Assembly (NCBI GenBank): GCA_001414485.1
Contig: LLEY01000001.1
Location: 930,001-994,000 of the forward strand
DNA: 64,000 nt
Direction of reading: 5' to 3'
Source: Calycina herbarum
Lineage: Eukaryota; Ascomycota; Leotiomycetes; Helotiales; Pezizellaceae
Under the pieces are notes generated by a model, which saw only the letters and a program-made list of their open reading frames with translations, searched no databases and was not told the origin of the DNA. The translations under genes were made by a program, and so were the position numbers. Below are positions 1 through 11,680 of the stretch, piece after piece; within the stretch, counting starts at the first letter, position 1; every line of letters starts with the position of its first letter.

Positions 1-1884
1 CCCACCGACCTCTTGAGACCTCAGCCTCGTCTGGTTCTCCTCTATTTCAGTTACTTGGTCAGTTTCTGAGTCAAAATACTTGAGACACCAATACTATGCC
101 AAGATGAAATGAAGAGACTTGACTAAAATGAAAACAAAATACGAATTTTCGACAAAGCATGAATTAAATAAAGTGTGGGAATCTATGGGCGATCAACCTT
201 CTTAATGGGAACGGGGGGAGCCTCCTTATCAGAGCCCCGGTATAGCACTGTCACACAAGGCAGGAAGGATTTCATGCTGAGCCTCTCGATCTCACCTCAA
301 CCACCTATAAACTACCTTGAAACTGGCTTTCGGTTGCGTGGAATCAGCAGCGCTTATGATGACTGGCTGGGAAGATACGAATATGACATGGAGAAAAACG
401 CCGACCGGTAACCAAATTGGCCCCCAAATCGCTGCCCAAATAGGAGTAGGAGTCTTTCCAGCTGAACGATTGCCTTGTTCGTATATCTGTGGTGTGAACG
501 TGATATGATAAAAATACAATTAAGCTTTAGAGGTCTACTTTTCAATCTTCCCGCTCTCAATTTTAAATGTTTCTTCCTCTTCGTCTCGTGAAGCACGTGA
601 ATGCATTTCTTCATAATAGGGTTCACTAATCAATAATTCCATGGGCGAACGACCCAAGAAAAATTGGGGGCCAGACACTTAAAAGAAGGCTAACCCCCGC
701 ATTGCTAAGTCCGTACATTTTGGAACTTGGCGGATCAGCAAATTGTGAGAAGAAGATGGAAAGGGGGGGGGGGGGGGGGGAGGCACGTGTCAAAACCATT
801 TGATTTGATTGGTGGTTGAAGGGGAGTGTATTTCCAAAATCGGTCCCCAAGCTTATAACAACACTATAACCGAGTTACACGGCCCTGCAGAGGGTCGGGG
901 CTCGGTTCCATCCGCATGCCCATGGTGAGGGGTTTATAGGGTTTCCAGGGCATTTGCAGGGCCTGGGTGGTCTTAAATCTCGCTACAACCGGTCGTTGTA
1001 CGAAGTTTCCATTGTGGGTTCTAGGCATTGAGATATCACATGATAAGGCATACGTGGTATATGATACACCTATCATTTCAGGCTCTGCTAATATAGCTGA
1101 CCTATTCATGCCACCACGAGCATGCGGAATTAACCAATCTCCGAGCCTTCTACGGGCCGAGTTATAACTATTATTGTTGCTAAATCTTCATAGCTCGGAA
1201 CGGAGCAATGTAATACCGAAGTACGAGGCGATGGACAACAACCCGTGTAACAACAATGCAATGTAAAGCATCGGTGGCATGAGGAAGACTTCTGTACTGC
1301 AGTATCGAGGGCGTTTGGGGCTTGTAGGAAATTGAAGGGATGGGATTTCTTTGTTTGGGTAGTACCTGGATACAATTTCTGTAAATCATACATTAAATTG
1401 ATCTTCGCTGTTGATAATCTTGTTCTGAAGCGAAATTGATGAATGGTTTAAGCTGGGACTCCCCATTCAAAGTTATATGCTCAAGTGTTGTAGTCGTTTG
1501 CTAAGCCCCCCAATTTTTTGGCAATCCCACATCACTTTCCTCGCCTCCCAACCCTTTCCCCCCCCCCATCTAAAACTGAAAACATAAAAACGACAACCAA
1601 AATATAGTCTCATGAGAGACTTACCCTCTGATCTATTCCAAAAATGGCACCCACTTTGTGGGACTGCGAGAAGGCAAATCACCGTCCAGAAAATTGGTTG
1701 TAGACTGTTAAAACGAATGTGAAAGCAGTTATTATTTTGAGAAAGAGTATGGAATCGAGGAAGAGAATAAAGAGTGCAATGATGATGATCATAGTCGTTT
1801 AGCTTATTTTCTAAATGCTTAAATAATTGACAAAGTGTCAACCTCCCCCCATAAAACCACAGCTCCTCCGAAGATCCCCCAACT
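1..1884. other. No supported gene; short ORFs only
   Basis: I see only short overlapping ORFs on both strands without a recognisable domain, intron pattern or convincing start. Landmarks are a poly-G run near 768-780 and homopolymer C runs near 1558-1566. Treated as intergenic DNA or an unrecognised gene end. Confidence 0.5.
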
Positions 1885-2067
1885 CTAACATTCAATGTGG
1901 AAGTAGCTGAATAGGATATTCTTGCAAAACCCATATTCAACATCATAATTGGATTTTTTACCCTGGCAATGTGGCTTCCCATATATCTTAACATCACATC
2001 TGATAGTAAACATTAACACAAGTCCTAAAATGATGGAAATGAAGTTACACCTACCCAGAAGTGCCAT
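1885..2067 (-). CDS. Possible small secreted cysteine-containing protein (60 aa, perhaps frameshifted)
   Basis: The ORF starts at ATG 2067 and encodes a hydrophobic N-terminus (about residues 1-23, with IILGLVLMF) that looks like a signal peptide. After it come regularly spaced cysteines (CDVKIYG, PHCQG, GFCKNI, IEC). This layout is common among small secreted fungal proteins. The ORF stops at 1885. In the next minus-strand frame the same DNA continues as an open stretch (SYSATSTLNVRV, SSEELWFYGG) that looks like a natural continuation, so the gene may carry a frameshift or be a pseudogene. No GT-AG intron that fixes the frame was found. Function unknown; the prediction could be spurious. Confidence 0.25.
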   Translation of the reverse strand: MALLGRCNFISIILGLVLMFTIRCDVKIYGKPHCQGKKSNYDVEYGFCKNILFSYFHIEC

Positions 2068-2510
2068 CTGCCTTCATAGAGCGCACGGCGAACTTAACGT
2101 TGACGCATTCTCCCATCACTTCATCTTTCTTTCCTTCATCCTTTCCGATATCGTATCTAAGCTCTGAAGAATATTTAGGCAACAGGTTTCATCCAACCAA
2201 AAAAGGAAATCGCGGTTCGGTATGTGTGATTGGCTAGTCTATCTGGGTGAACAGCGCCTCACAATACCACCCACTCAGCCTCATATACGGCCTCTAGTAG
2301 TAATAGACAGGACGTAAGGGTATCTACTAGTGCGTTGCAAGGTTTTTTGCAAGGAATTTTGTATGCGATTTGATCAACTCCAGGGATTCAGGGATTACGA
2401 AACATCCAGTCTATTCCCCCAAGAGGCTGTACGTAAAAGATGTATTCTTATGCCCGTAAGCTCAAGAAAAAGACCTGTTACCTAGCGGCTTTAGAGGAAG
2501 TATGTCCTTA
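2068..2510. other. Intergenic, nothing recognised
   Basis: No coding or repeat signal was recognised between the small ORF start and the first MITE. Confidence 0.4.
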
Positions 2511-2824
2511 GGGCCTGTTTGGCTCACTTATCGATAGTTGTAAATATCCTAAAATATATGCGAGGAGAGGTTTTAAGAGAGGCTGTATATATTTATTCAA
2601 TTATCCAATTATTCGAATAATGTATTCTATATCGTTTGGCTCGTAGTCAAGAGGAGAATAATATTTCATTTAAATATCCGATAATTCTGCTAACTATCTC
2701 GTCACTTACTGAGTGCGGGCCAAACGATTTAGATAATTGTAATTATCCGATAATTATAATTATCTTAATTTTTTAGTGAGGATAATTGGAGATATCCGAT
2801 AATTGGTGTGAGCCAAACAGGCCC
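2511..2824. mobile_element. Tourist/Harbinger-like MITE, copy 1 (314 bp)
   Basis: The ends are perfect inverted repeats: GGGCCTGTTTGGCTCAC on the left, and its complement ending AGCCAAACAGGCCC on the right. The element is flanked by TTA on both sides (2508-2510 and 2825-2827), the 3-bp duplication typical of PIF/Harbinger elements. The interior is AT-rich and non-coding, so it needs a transposase supplied in trans. Confidence 0.75.
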
Positions 2825-2924
2825 TTAAATCTAGAGTAAATGAGAGCTTGCGTTTAAAAGATATCTCTATAAACATTTCACACATCCCAACAGGATATAC
2901 TCGAACAATTATAGAGTTCCTTCA

Positions 2925-3105
2925 TATAAAGTAAACTTCAAACTAGAATAACAATAAGGCAAAATTACACTTTACTAAAATAAGCTTCACCCTAGCCAAA
3001 AGCGCCACCGCTTTATACAAAGTAAACTTCAATTAGAAGAGGAATAAGGAAAAATATACTTCTCTAAAACAATCTCCACCTCAGCTAAAAGTTCCACCTC
3101 TTAGT
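2925..3105. repeat. Degenerate tandem duplication, about 91-bp unit
   Basis: Two diverged copies start near 2925 and 3016. Each runs from AAAGTAAACTTCAA through a shared pattern (AATAAGG, CTCCACCT/CTTCACCCT, GCTAAAAG/GCCAAAAG). They lie between the two MITEs. No coding potential. Confidence 0.5.
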
Positions 3106-3117
3106 ATCTCAACTTGA

Positions 3118-3462
3118 GGGTCTGTTTGGCTCGCACTTTTTAATGGAATATTAGGAATTGCACCACCAAAAAAGAGCTTAAATATATGCCGTCATATTCA
3201 AATATGCCGCACTTTTAGATATGCCATCATATCCCAAAATATATGCTCATATTTATTAGAAGGATATGCACCACCAAAAATAAAAATATATTGGAGTTTC
3301 CTCCAAAAGCTGCAATTCCGCATATTTTCTATTATATATTTTTCTACCACTACTCGAGACATTAAACTCCGACTCGCAAAATATATGCCAGGTCATTTTG
3401 AACCTCTCCTGGCATATTTAAAGGAATATTTAAATATGCCATTGAGTGAGCCAAACAGGCCC
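3118..3462. mobile_element. Tourist/Harbinger-like MITE, copy 2 (345 bp)
   Basis: The termini match the first MITE with a few changes: GGGTCTGTTTGGCTCGCAC on the left and GTGAGCCAAACAGGCCC on the right. Flanks are TGA and TAA, consistent with a mutated TWA target duplication. The interior differs from copy 1 and is rich in ATATGCC-type words. Non-coding. Confidence 0.65.
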
Positions 3463-5487
3463 TAACCTACAAACTTGACTTAACAATCGACAGTAAACTA
3501 AAAACGACAATAGAACTACCCTGACACTGTCTTCTATTCCCCAAGGCTGAGCATACTACCACAGAGCGAAGCCTCATTTTAGAGCTTTGGGAGACTAGTT
3601 ATTATACACTTCGAAGAAATGCCAGCTTCTTATAAGTTTCAGAAATCTCTTCAGTAGCAACACTACCCTCGTTATCAGTACCGCTATCGAACAGTCCGCG
3701 GAGCAGAACTGGTATGCTTTATTCACCAATTGTGAAATTAATCAATCACGTTGTTACTTTATAGTATTAAGTAGTGAGACTGGTAAGCTAAGCTATTTAA
3801 TTATATTCTCTGAGGTTTTTAGAATAATTAAATCAATTAATCAAAGTGTCGAATAATTTAAAAGGTCGGAGTAATAGGTACTTATCCGAGTAATGTTTAA
3901 TTATTAGAAATATCCTAGACTATATAAATCATGTCAACAAACTTTAGAGGTAGATTTTAGCGAATTTAGAGTATGTCTAGGCAAAATTAGGTAATTATAT
4001 AATTGGTGAATAAAGCATACTAGAACTTACAAAAAATCCTTTCACGTCCTTACTTCAACTTCTAACTTTCTTCCCAAATAACACAAGCAGAAAGACATCT
4101 TGAAACCTCGTAAAAAAAAGGAGAAGAGAGACAAGCTCATCCACCCCGTACCGTACAATCCATCCCCCCCCTCTCTCAACCCCAACCCCAAGAACAAACC
4201 CGCAAACACCAAACCAACAATCGAAACAACATAAACCCTCTAACCCAGTCTGTCCTGAAAACCTACTTCACACGCTCCTCAAACATCTCCCTTCTCATGA
4301 TCCGATCCCCCCCCCCAAAAAGCACTCCTCAATTCCCCAACTCCCAACTCCACTTCTCAATAGATTACAATTCAAAACTCAAAACCCTCCAGTCCCCAGT
4401 CCCCCCACCCCACAATCCCGCACCTACCTCGCGCCCAACCCAACTCAACAAACGAAAAACAAACAAAAACGACAGCAACCCAAAAAAAGCGTCAACAACC
4501 CCCCCTGCCCACTTATAACAACTTCTCTCCCCCTCCCTCCCTCCCACTCAACCTCACAAAACCAAATAGCAAAACCAGCAATACCCCAAAATCTACAACC
4601 CCAATTCATTCATCACCAACAATAGCGAAAGAAACCCATGCCTCACAACTTGTCTTTCCGCCATGAGCGCCTGAAGAGAAAACAGTGTGAACACTCCCCT
4701 CATTTAAAGTCCTCCCCGACCCATTCCCAAATGAAGCCTACTCTCAGCCCATCAACTACTTAGTATAAACCTCACGCACCCACGCACCCCCAGCCTATGA
4801 AACCAAAGACCGAGGGAGAAAGAGAAAGAGAAAGAAAGATAAAAGATTAGGTAGAGAAAATAGGTCCTAGTGAGGGAGTTGCCAGAAAGACGTGGGTTAC
4901 TCGTGAGTAAGCTACGTGTAAGCTACGACTAACTCACGAGTAAACTACGAGTAAACTACGAGTAAGCTGTAGGTAAGCCACAAGTCACTCACTCCCAACC
5001 GCACTCCCAAGCCAACCCAAATAAAACCTCCCCGTCACCAATCCACAACCCAAATATTCCAACAAAAATACAAAAAAAACGAAATGCGGCGTCAAAGTCA
5101 AAATCCCCCCTCCTAAAATAAAAAATAAAAAATTACAGACAGACAGACAGCGTGACAGAGAGGAAAGGCCACAAGGCACAACAAGACAAGGCACGAGAGA
5201 AGGGAGGGATGAAACAGGGAAACGAGAAAGGAATATGTATGGTATTGTCAGCCCACGCTATGTTTTCGCATCATCCACATCCACCCTTACCACCACCCAT
5301 CTCCCACCCAAACAAACAAAGACCGCTAAAAAGAAGTGTCAGGAAAAAAAAAGTAAACGCCATCCATCGAAAGAATCAATCCATACAATACAAAGAGTCC
5401 CACCCCCAATATCCAAATATACAAAACCTCAAGACAAACTCATACCGAGGGACCATCCACTAATTCGGCACGCCCTCAACGTATCCC
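3463..5487. other. Intergenic, low-complexity A/C-rich DNA with a short tandem repeat
   Basis: This is the region beyond the 3' end of the minus-strand GRAM/VASt gene. From about 4,130 it is strongly A/C-biased, with poly-C and purine runs, which creates long meaningless ORFs. Near 4905-4985 there is a short tandem array of a GAGTAAACTAC-like unit of roughly 10-11 bp. No gene is supported. Confidence 0.5.
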
Positions 5488-8400
5488 TCAAACCACCACA
5501 TCCTCCCCAGCCAACTCAACAGCAGGCATCACCTTCTCACTCAACCCCCCCTTCTTCTTCCTCACACTCTCCTTAAGAACCCTCAATCTCTCCTCCGTAA
5601 CCTTGATCGCATTATCAATCTCCCTCTGCTCCATCTTTTCACTTCTCAACCTCTCCTCCGTACTCTTCGCTTCGATTGGCATCTTCCCAATATCCCTCAA
5701 CCTCCCACTCCCAACCCGATCCTCAAGCCATTCCCAGAGTTCGCTTTCCTCCCGCCTCCACATCTCCTCATAAGCAGCGACCCGTTCCGGCGTACTCAGA
5801 AACCCCATCGAACTCTGCGACGCGCCTCGACCGGTAAATCCATACCGGAACCAACTAGCAACCAGTAAACCAACCAGTAACCCATACAGGATATTCCCTG
5901 TAAGTAACGGACCAAGAATATCAACGATAGGTCCGAAGATCCCGTGAAGTGGTTCAAAGAGCCCCCAGTTATCGACTGTGGGTTTAGGATCTGAAGCACC
6001 ATCGGTAGTTTTATTGATATTCCTGCTCTCGCGACCCTTGCGCCCCTTCTTCTTGCCTTTACCGCCTGTTACGACCGTAGGACGACGTGAGGAGACGGCG
6101 GCTTTCAGGGCGGCGATGACGTCTTTGGCGTATTGAGTTTGTCCATCGTTGGCTCCCTTTTCGATAGGGCCTGTATTTTGTTAGTGAAAATTTACACGAG
6201 CTGGGAGGAATGGCATACCTTTGAGCCAACTCTTGCCAGTCCACTCAATAGCGCAATTGATCTGGATTCTGGTGGCGTTGTTCTCAGCCCAGGTAAGACA
6301 ATACTTGGTTTTCACACTGAAAACATTGCCACTGGGTACATCGGGATTCTGAGTTGATATGGTGATTGAGACAGCTTTCTCCAAATCGAGAGCGTCCAAA
6401 GTTTCCACATTGATACACTTGGTCTGTTTAGGGCCAATAGCACCAGTCAAAGGCTTGATGTATGTGTAATTCCGAACTTTGTTTTCCAGAGTAAGAGGCA
6501 AAGCATTTGTACCCTCCATAGTCAGCTCGAAACATTTCTGATCAACCGTAAGGAAGTTTTTCATCCATATTGTCGATGCTGGACCAAACATCATACTGTA
6601 TATCTTGCCAAGAGGGGCGGGAATAACTTCGTCGGCAAGGATTTTTGCATAATGAGTAGGCTGATCTCCACAAGTTGTAGGACCATGGATGGCTGGACCA
6701 GGAAAGTCACCAGCGGGTGCAGCAGGGGCATCATCTTTCGACTTCTCGACCGGAGCTCCATTCGTCACAACTGCTGCAGAAGGCTTTCGACTTACGACCT
6801 TTTCTGCAACGTCGCTGCCGGCAACACTTCCATCAGCCTGCGTGAAGCTCATTCCATCCTCGTCTCCTTCGTCTTCATCATAAATTTCGTCTCCCTCTTC
6901 GCCATCGGATTCAGAATCAGAGCCACTCTGGCTTCCCGCAGGGATAGGAGTATCACCATCGTACTTTTCCGTTTTATCACCACCACCAGTCTCTTCGATG
7001 CTCACCCCATTTAGGGAACTTCGCAAACTAGGATGACCAAGTTTCCAAATTCCAACAATCAGGTCATATGTCGAGTCTCGACTCGTAAAACTGGCAAAAA
7101 CATTCTTCGCGTGGAGTGTCGAAATCATGAGTCCATTCTTGAACAACAAGGCGGTGCTTCTCTTTTCCACGGAAACAATTTCATCAAAGCTCATCACCAA
7201 GGTTGTGACCCATCCAAAAATATTACTACTAAAGCACAAATGGCCCTCGGAAACGTACAATCGACCATGAGCAAGAATTTCTCTCTGCAAAGCACAGCTG
7301 TAGTCTTCAATTAAATAATCATCTTCCGGAACACTTCTGAAAAGATTGTGAAAGTCGCGATTCCTCTTTTTACTTGCAACAGCGAAACCAGTGACTTTGG
7401 GAGTAGTGCTGCCACCAGGACTGGTTAAAGATGTATGTGAGGCCATAATGGCAGCTCCAATAGTTGTGCCAGTCGCTGCCGAGCTTCCTCGTTTCCTACG
7501 GTTGCCGAATTTGGAGCTCCTGATACTACCACTTCGGTGAATGCCAGCCTTGCCCTCAAATACACTGCCGTTGGGTGGAGTTTGCTCTCCGGCGGAAGGT
7601 TCATAGTTTGAACGTTGTGCACTAAAGGAAGTATCCTCGACAACTGGCGCTGTCGCATATTCAAACCCTTCAGCCGCGGGTGTGGCCGCTGAACGACTCA
7701 CAAAAGAATCCTCATTCGGCAGGTCATTCTTTGATTTATTGTCCTCGGGGCGTTTCCGGGCATCATCAGGGAACTTGGAGGCAATCGGGGTATTCGATGC
7801 ACTCGCCGTCTCGGTGATGCCAAGATGGCTCAAGCTGAGGTCTCCCATACCTAAAGTCTTTACAGCCAATTCCTTCTCCCCTTCCGCAGTATTCGAGTTC
7901 GTCTTTTCCGCCAGTGTTTCGACTTCTGGACTTTCCACGATATCCTTCAATTCTTGTGTGCTGCCTCCTTTATGCTTGTTTCCGTTTGGTGCAACCGAGG
8001 TATTGGCGATACTATTGCTCAAAGTAGTCGCAGCGTTCTGTGCGGCAGAAAAGACCGAGGAAAAGAAACTAGATTGACTTGGGGTCGTCGCACCGTTCTC
8101 AGGTGTTGGTGTCAGAGGCGCTGATGTGATATTCGAAAGTTTACTGGGGCCTAGGGCAGCAGAGTTTGATCTTACTCTTCGGTGTGATATCATGTTCCCC
8201 GAGGGGGACGTTACCACATTGGAGTTGGACGATGGAACAGGATCCGAACTGCCCCTATCTCGACTTGAGGAGAAGCGGCCTGCTTGGTCTTCTGTTGGTG
8301 TTGGGGGAGTGTTGACGATTAATGGGGCTGTAGTGTCTCCGGAAGGCGGTGTTTGTGGCCTCGCATGCGTATCGATGGGTTGGGGAACCTTTGAATTTCG

Positions 8401-9676
8401 TGGCGGCTCCGACGAGAAGTTGACGGGTCCCAATTGTTGGCCCTGTTTCTCAAATATTCTCGATACCACACTTCCACGCCTACTCTGCCCAGTATTATCT
8501 TTTGCCTGTACTGGCGGTACCCCAACGGTGCCTGTCTCTCGTTCTGGACTTCGATTAGGACTAGGATCAGGACTAACTCCCCGCCGCGCGTTTAGCTTCT
8601 CTCGTAATCTGCCAACAGGCGAGGGTGATCGTTTTTGGGATTTATCGTTGGGGGCTCGAAGCTTGTCGGAAGCTGAAGATGAGGCTGAGTCTGAGGCAGC
8701 CACAATGTTGACTGAATCCGTCGATTTGGACCTCGAGGTGGTACCGTCGAGTGTGTGGATCTGCGACGTCTCCGGGATTATGGAGGTCGTCTGCACCAGG
8801 GGCGACGACGTTGTCAGGTAGCCGGCGTGGGAAGGATGTGTTGACAATGGCGGTGGTGTATCGAAGGGTCTAAAACGATCGAATTAGAGCGAGCGGAGAA
8901 AGAGTACGCGCTACTTGGTGAAGGATGAACGATGCAACGTCGGGCAATGCAAAAGTTGCAGAAGCAGTTATGACATACGTGCACGAATCGGGAGGACTTG
9001 TACGAGTGTCATAAGAAGCATAGACCTTGGAGTTGTGAAGATATTGTGGGAGGAGGTGGAGGGGAAACAAATGGTGTTCTTGAAACAATCACCATTCAGC
9101 TCTTGGCTACTGGGCTGGGTACTTGTACTGGGAACAGCCTCACGAAGCTACCAAACGCGACGCTTTGCAGGAGTAGTGGCAGTGGCAACGAAAAGGCTCG
9201 CGCATCTTGCGCAAACAACAATCAAGACCCAGAAAATAATCTGGAAGAGGCACTTACGATTCGGTATCGGAATCCATGGTGATCAAGCTACTTTTCGAGC
9301 CATTGGCGTGGTGGTGCTGGGGCAAGCTCTTGGAGCTGTCGTTGGCCAGTCTCCCACGATCCGCGATACTTCTTCCTCGAGCGGCTTCTGCTTCTGCCTC
9401 CTCGGTCGCCCTCGAATCCTCTTCCTGCTTTCTTCGTCGTCGTTTCGGCACCAGGCCCTTTGGCACAAGTTTCTTGATGCCGCCCGACTGATCATCTTCA
9501 TCGGAACCGGTACTGCCTCCTCTCAGCTTATCCATCGCGCCCTCGACCGAACCTCGAAGTCCATGGCTATTGTCGCTTGCCTCGCTCTTGAGGGAGTTCG
9601 CAGCACTCTTCCTTTCGCGGGTCTTGGTCTTGAATAGTTTGGACACTCTGGATGGCGATTGGGAATCTTCTGACAT
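5488..9676 (-). CDS. Lam/Ysp2-family membrane contact-site sterol transfer protein (GRAM-VASt-TM), about 1250 aa
   Basis: Three exons: 9676-9258, 8869-6219 and 6170-5488 (3753 nt, in frame). Introns are GTAAGTG...TTTTAG (388 bp, long for this genome) and GTATGCC...ATACAG (48 bp). Order of parts: a basic, Ser/Arg-rich disordered N-terminus (starts MSEDSQSPS); a GRAM/PH-like domain at about 644-755 (FHNLFRSVPEDDYLIEDYSC, then HLCFSSNIFGW); an acidic linker; a VASt domain at about 867-1023 (ending near WTGKSWLKG); one membrane segment at about 1113-1133 (NILYGLLVGLLVASW); and a charged C-terminal coiled coil. By family, such proteins sit in the ER at contact sites and VASt moves sterol from plasma membrane to ER. 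The same frame stays open upstream to 9982, so a longer N-terminus is possible; I chose 9676 because the protein becomes family-like there. Confidence 0.9.
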
Positions 9677-11680
9677 GATGCCGACTCTGGAATGCGATGG
9701 CTTGGGGACCTCTTGGTTGGAGGGGAAATGGCAGTGATTATTCGCGTGCGATCCGGCGCATATCGAGGTGTGAGAGGGTAATGCGACACCCAGATATATC
9801 TGCGAATACTCTTTTCGCGCCTTTCTGGCGTTGTTCGAGGGGACGAATGGTGAATCTGGATCGTAAGCTTCTCGGGGGATTGATTGATCGCCAGGCGGCC
9901 AGCTGAAGGCGGCGTTAGCTAGTAAGCTGCTTTGAGAAAGTCCAGATACGAACTTGGCAAGATGCTCCGGCTTGGACGACAATGCAGCTTAATGGGGAGA
10001 AAGAAGGTTATAAAGGGAACCGAGTAGATTCCCAGATTCCCAGGCAGGTACAAACAAACCGGTGATGGGATTTCCAAGAGTTGCATCCAAGGTGCTTGTA
10101 TAGGTAGGTGTACATTGTATAGGTGAGGTATTGTGTCACCAACCCGGTGGCGCCTTCTCAGTCCAGTGTTCCCCAGATTCCCATCCCCAGGCCAGGCCAG
10201 GCCTCAAGGCCTATGCCTATGACGCGCTTTTCCCGTCGCTCTCGCTCCTTCCTTCACCACCACCAATCTTTTTCCTGCACCTACCTCAGGCTGCCTGACA
10301 GCATAGCCTGTTCGCAAGCACTCTCTTCTGGACATTGCTAGGTATTGCCATTGCCATTGAATACAACACTGCTCGCACTTATATTGATCCTCAACCCGAT
10401 TTTGATCATCGCCTACCGATACTCGCGCTGTGGAAGCTCGATTTGGAGATCTACTTGTACTCGCTGTACCGCTGATCAGCCTCTGTCCCTCTTTAGTACT
10501 GCATGGGGGTCTGGTAGTCGAGAGGGAGATCCAACACTTTCCAATTCTGTATCTCAACAGCTACAAAGCACCCAGATAAGAATCCACTCTTGTATACCGG
10601 AACCAACACCCGAAAGCGGACCTCTCATCGGACCCAAAGGCCGAACGACGATAGTAAGATTACGGCCACGACGAATAAAACAGCTCCAAAAAACTGGGGT
10701 TTATTTCAACATATATATATATATATATATATTCTAAGGTCTAGGTACAAGGCCCTGGTTTGCAATCCACTTTCACTTCCTCGCCACGCGTTCCAATCGG
10801 GGGATATTTCCATCTCGACTTCACATGTCCGGCTGCATCGAATTCATTCGAAAGAATCAAAAGGTCATCTTACCAATTCTTCTAGCTCACGACTCGGAAA
10901 GATCGTTCATCGCCCAACAATTTATTTTTCTCCGAATTCTTGTCACTTTTGTACAAGGCTTGAAAGCCTCAACATTTCTCAACATTCTTCATCGTGGCCG
11001 GACCATTGCAAAATTCCGAACTTGTCCCCATCCTGGTGGGTCCTCATATTTTCCCCTTGTCTTCAAAAATTTAGGTTTCTTTCTTCATGAAAGCGTACGT
11101 GTACCTGCACCTTCTAGGGCAGATTGGGATCAAGATATACTAGGTACTTCCCAGAAGTCTAGAAGCAACAACGGCGGGACTGGCCGTGGTATCCCACCCA
11201 AATATTGCATTTTAGGTTTAGCATTGAATGCGGCTCTTCCTCCGTCCAAAATGCGGGGATATCTCATTCACTCATCCAACGGTCATAGATTTCCTTCCAT
11301 TACCCTGCCCCCCCCCCCCCACGTGCTTCTTCAAAGTCGAGCACCTCCACCTCCACCTCCACTTATGAAGACGGGGATATTACCCAATTCCATATAGGGC
11401 TGCCTTTTCCAACGGCGGTAAAGAGGCATCACATGAACTGCTGTATTCTGCTGCAACTCTGTACCTGATTTGGTTGGTTGAGAGATCGTTCTGCTATCGT
11501 TTGCAGGAACGGGTGTGCCTCGGCTGAAATTAGGTAGTGCGAGACGATTCCTCTCCTACTTTAGCCCCATCTTCATTTTTCTACTTATGAATACCCTGAT
11601 GGGCCATCTTTTTCCTTTTCTATCCTCTCTCTCTCGGTCATCCGTTAAGTTTTTGTGTGTTCTAATACTTTCGTTGCACA
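9677..11680. promoter_or_regulatory. Divergent intergenic region between the GRAM/VASt gene and phospholipase B
   Basis: About 2 kb separates two divergently transcribed genes, so it should hold both promoters and 5' UTRs. An (AT)n run lies near 10712-10732 and a pyrimidine-rich stretch (CTTTTCTATCCTCTCTCTCTC) near 11615, close to the phospholipase start. Several ORFs of 70-190 codons occur, but they lack domains, overlap each other in different frames and are best read as chance. Confidence 0.5.

Noticed and set aside
4297..5576. ORFs in A/C-rich DNA on both strands
   Set aside because: They arise from composition bias (few stops in A/C-rich sequence) and encode low-complexity peptides.
8126..8821. 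231-codon plus-strand ORF
   Set aside because: It is an antisense shadow of the long GRAM/VASt exon.
10123..11397. Overlapping plus-strand ORFs of 72-190 codons upstream of phospholipase B
   Set aside because: They overlap in different frames, are low-complexity in part (an AT run and poly-C), and have no domains or plausible splicing.
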